The notes beneath the pieces were generated by a model that saw only the letters and a program-made list of their open reading frames with translations, was not told where the DNA came from and did not search any database. The translations under genes and the position numbers were made by a program. Positions 48,201 to 49,441 of a DNA stretch of 49,441 nucleotides are shown one piece after another. The stretch comes from DASWIP01 sp036397635 (GTDB taxonomy: Bacteria; Actinomycetota; AC-67), in contig DASWIP010000039.1 of assembly GCA_036397635.1 (NCBI GenBank), positions 1 to 49,441 on the forward strand. Direction: 5' to 3'. Numbering within the stretch: the stretch's first letter is position 1; every line of letters starts with the position of its first letter.

Positions 48201-49418
48201 GTGAAGCAACGTCTGAAAGAGCTCTTCGCCGGCATCGACTGGGCGAGCAAGACCCACGCGGTCTGCGTCGTTGATGACACCGGCGGCATCCGTGCCCGCT
48301 TCGAGGTCCCCAACACCGGCAAGACCTTCGCCGGCTTGGTGAGGCGTCTGTGCAAGCTCGGCGTGATGGGTGTCGCGATCGAACGCCCCGATGGGCCGCT
48401 GATCGAAGCGATGCTCGACGCCGGGCTGACCGTTTACGTGATCCCGCCCCGTCAGGTGAAGGCTCTGCGTGGTCGGTATTCCTCGACCGGGGCCAAGTCC
48501 GACCTGGGGGATGCCTTCCTGCTGGCCGATGTGCTTCGCACCGATCATCGACGCCTGGTCCCGATGACGACCGACTCGGCCGAGACCAAGGTGCTGCGCG
48601 CGCTGACTCGAACGCGCAAGGATCTGGTCGAGGCTCGCGTCGCGTTGGTCAACCAGCTCCGGGCGCAGCTGGAGCTGTGTTTCCCCGGTGCGGTGGGGTT
48701 GTTCGCCAAGCTGGAGTCCGACGTGTCGATCGCCTTCCTTCGCCGTTACCCGACGAATAAGAGCGTCTTGCATCTGGGAGAGGCCCGACTCGATGCGTTC
48801 CTGCGCCGGATCTCCTATTGCGGTCGGGTGCCGGTCGGAGTCTTGCTCGAGCGGCTGCGAACCGCGCCGGCCGCGGGAATCACCGAGGTGGAGTCTGACG
48901 GTCGAGCCGCATGCGTCAAAGCGTTGCTGGATGCGATCGAGGTCTGCAACCGACGAGCCAAGGACCTCGAGGCGGAGATCATCGAGCGGCTGGAGTTCCA
49001 TCGGGATGCCGCGATCTTCACCTCGTTGCCGCGCGCCGGCCGCGGAGTGCGCGCGGCTTCGCTGCTCGCTGAGATCGGTGACGTCCGAGCCAAGTTCCCC
49101 GACGAAGAGTCGTTGGCATGCTTGGCTGGTGTCGCGCCGGTCACCAAAGCCTCGGGCAAAGCCAGATCCGTCGGGTTCCGCTGGGCCTGCGACAAGAAGC
49201 TCCGTAACGCCCTCATCGACTTCGCCGACGACTCTCGACACAACAGCCCCTGGGCCGCCGATGTCTACCGTCGAGCCGTCGAGCGCGGGAAGCGACATCC
49301 CCACGCCGTGCGCATCCTTGCTCGGGCTTGGTCGCGCGTGATCTGGAAGATGTGGCAGACCAATGAGCCCTACGACGTCAACCGACACGGAGGGGCGGTG
49401 ATGCTTATCTTCGCCTGA
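48201..49418 (+). CDS. IS110-family transposase (DEDD recombinase)
   Basis: A 405-aa protein. The RuvC-like N-terminal domain has the four acidic residues Asp13 (AGIDWA), Glu61 (AIERPDG), Asp101 and Asp104 (KSDLGDAFLLADVLR). The C-terminal Tnp_20 domain has LACLAGVAPVTKASGK with the conserved catalytic Ser318. It is full length, so the element may be active. GTG 48201 follows GGAGGAAGAAG; the frame is open a little further upstream in the RNA region. Codon use is GC-rich like the host. Confidence 0.92.
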   Translation: MKQRLKELFAGIDWASKTHAVCVVDDTGGIRARFEVPNTGKTFAGLVRRLCKLGVMGVAIERPDGPLIEAMLDAGLTVYVIPPRQVKALRGRYSSTGAKSDLGDAFLLADVLRTDHRRLVPMTTDSAETKVLRALTRTRKDLVEARVALVNQLRAQLELCFPGAVGLFAKLESDVSIAFLRRYPTNKSVLHLGEARLDAFLRRISYCGRVPVGVLLERLRTAPAAGITEVESDGRAACVKALLDAIEVCNRRAKDLEAEIIERLEFHRDAAIFTSLPRAGRGVRAASLLAEIGDVRAKFPDEESLACLAGVAPVTKASGKARSVGFRWACDKKLRNALIDFADDSRHNSPWAADVYRRAVERGKRHPHAVRILARAWSRVIWKMWQTNEPYDVNRHGGAVMLIFA

Positions 49419-49441
49419 GGTTGACCTAGGGAATCTCACGC

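Larger units (their letters stand above)
47987..49427 (+). mobile_element. IS110-family insertion sequence (boundaries tentative)
   Basis: A DEDD transposase gene with a 250-bp structured leader and a short right end, no terminal inverted repeats, as is normal for IS110. Both proposed ends share TGACCT (47987-47992 and 49422-49427), which would give about 1.44 kb, a normal size, with CT as a possible core dinucleotide. The exact ends need a second copy or an empty site. Confidence 0.6.

Overview
The window is about 49 kb of high-GC DNA and covers the chromosomal replication-origin neighbourhood of an actinobacterium (Actinomycetota). Three things point there. The cell-division block fhaA-fhaB-pstP-rodA-pbpA-pknB with trpG, a DUF881 gene and crgA has the order known from Mycobacterium. 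So does the origin block gyrA-gyrB-dciA-recF-dnaN-dnaA, facing rpmH-rnpA-yidD-yidC-jag-rsmG-parA-parB. The cwlM / trxA / trxB / anti-sigma / ECF sigma set then follows. GTG and TTG starts and apparently leaderless promoters also fit. Several proteins look divergent (YidC, the PknB tail, the RecF D-loop), so a poorly sampled lineage is likely, but I cannot assign a genus.

Layout. 0.2-7.1 kb: one rightward operon for phospho-signalling and septal/elongation peptidoglycan synthesis (two FHA proteins, PP2C phosphatase, SEDS glycosyltransferase, class B PBP, PASTA kinase). 7.2-11.2 kb: trpG/pabA, a small lipoprotein, a fatty-acyl-CoA ligase with a histone-H1-like tail, DUF881 and crgA. 11.3-18.2 kb: accessory region with copper sensor csoR, an FmdB zinc ribbon, a thiolase, a glycosyltransferase, a phosphodiester glycosidase and two secreted proteins of unknown function. 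18.4-21.5 kb: tRNA-Ala, a 51-aa protein, a secreted S15-type hydrolase and tRNA-Ile. 21.6-31.0 kb: leftward replication genes. 31.3-38.3 kb: rightward ribosome/membrane-insertion/partition genes, an AlaC-like aminotransferase and a GNAT acetyltransferase. 38.3-47.9 kb: cwlM and trxA, then a 5.7-kb block (pepN, an enolase-superfamily gene, a duplicated-domain secreted protein, a small membrane protein), then trxB, anti-sigma and ECF sigma. 48.0 kb to the end: an IS110-family element with a probable bridge-RNA region.

How the genes work together. PknB and PstP set phosphorylation of FHA proteins and, by analogy with mycobacteria, of cytoplasmic CwlM; RodA and PbpA form the glycosyltransferase/transpeptidase pair. 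DnaA, DnaN, DciA and gyrase run initiation, with DnaA boxes on both sides of dnaA; ParAB has a nearby parS-like site. CsoR probably represses itself, and a near-identical operator upstream of trxA suggests copper-responsive thioredoxin. The ECF sigma/anti-sigma pair precedes trxB, as in the SigM locus.

Most notable for follow-up: the second CsoR-like operator at trxA; the Cys-flanked DGIDNDGDG tail on PknB; the large six-cysteine loop in YidC; the split origin; the off-consensus parS over the rsmG start; the structured IS110 leader just upstream of the sigma factor gene; and two secreted proteins made of internally duplicated domains.
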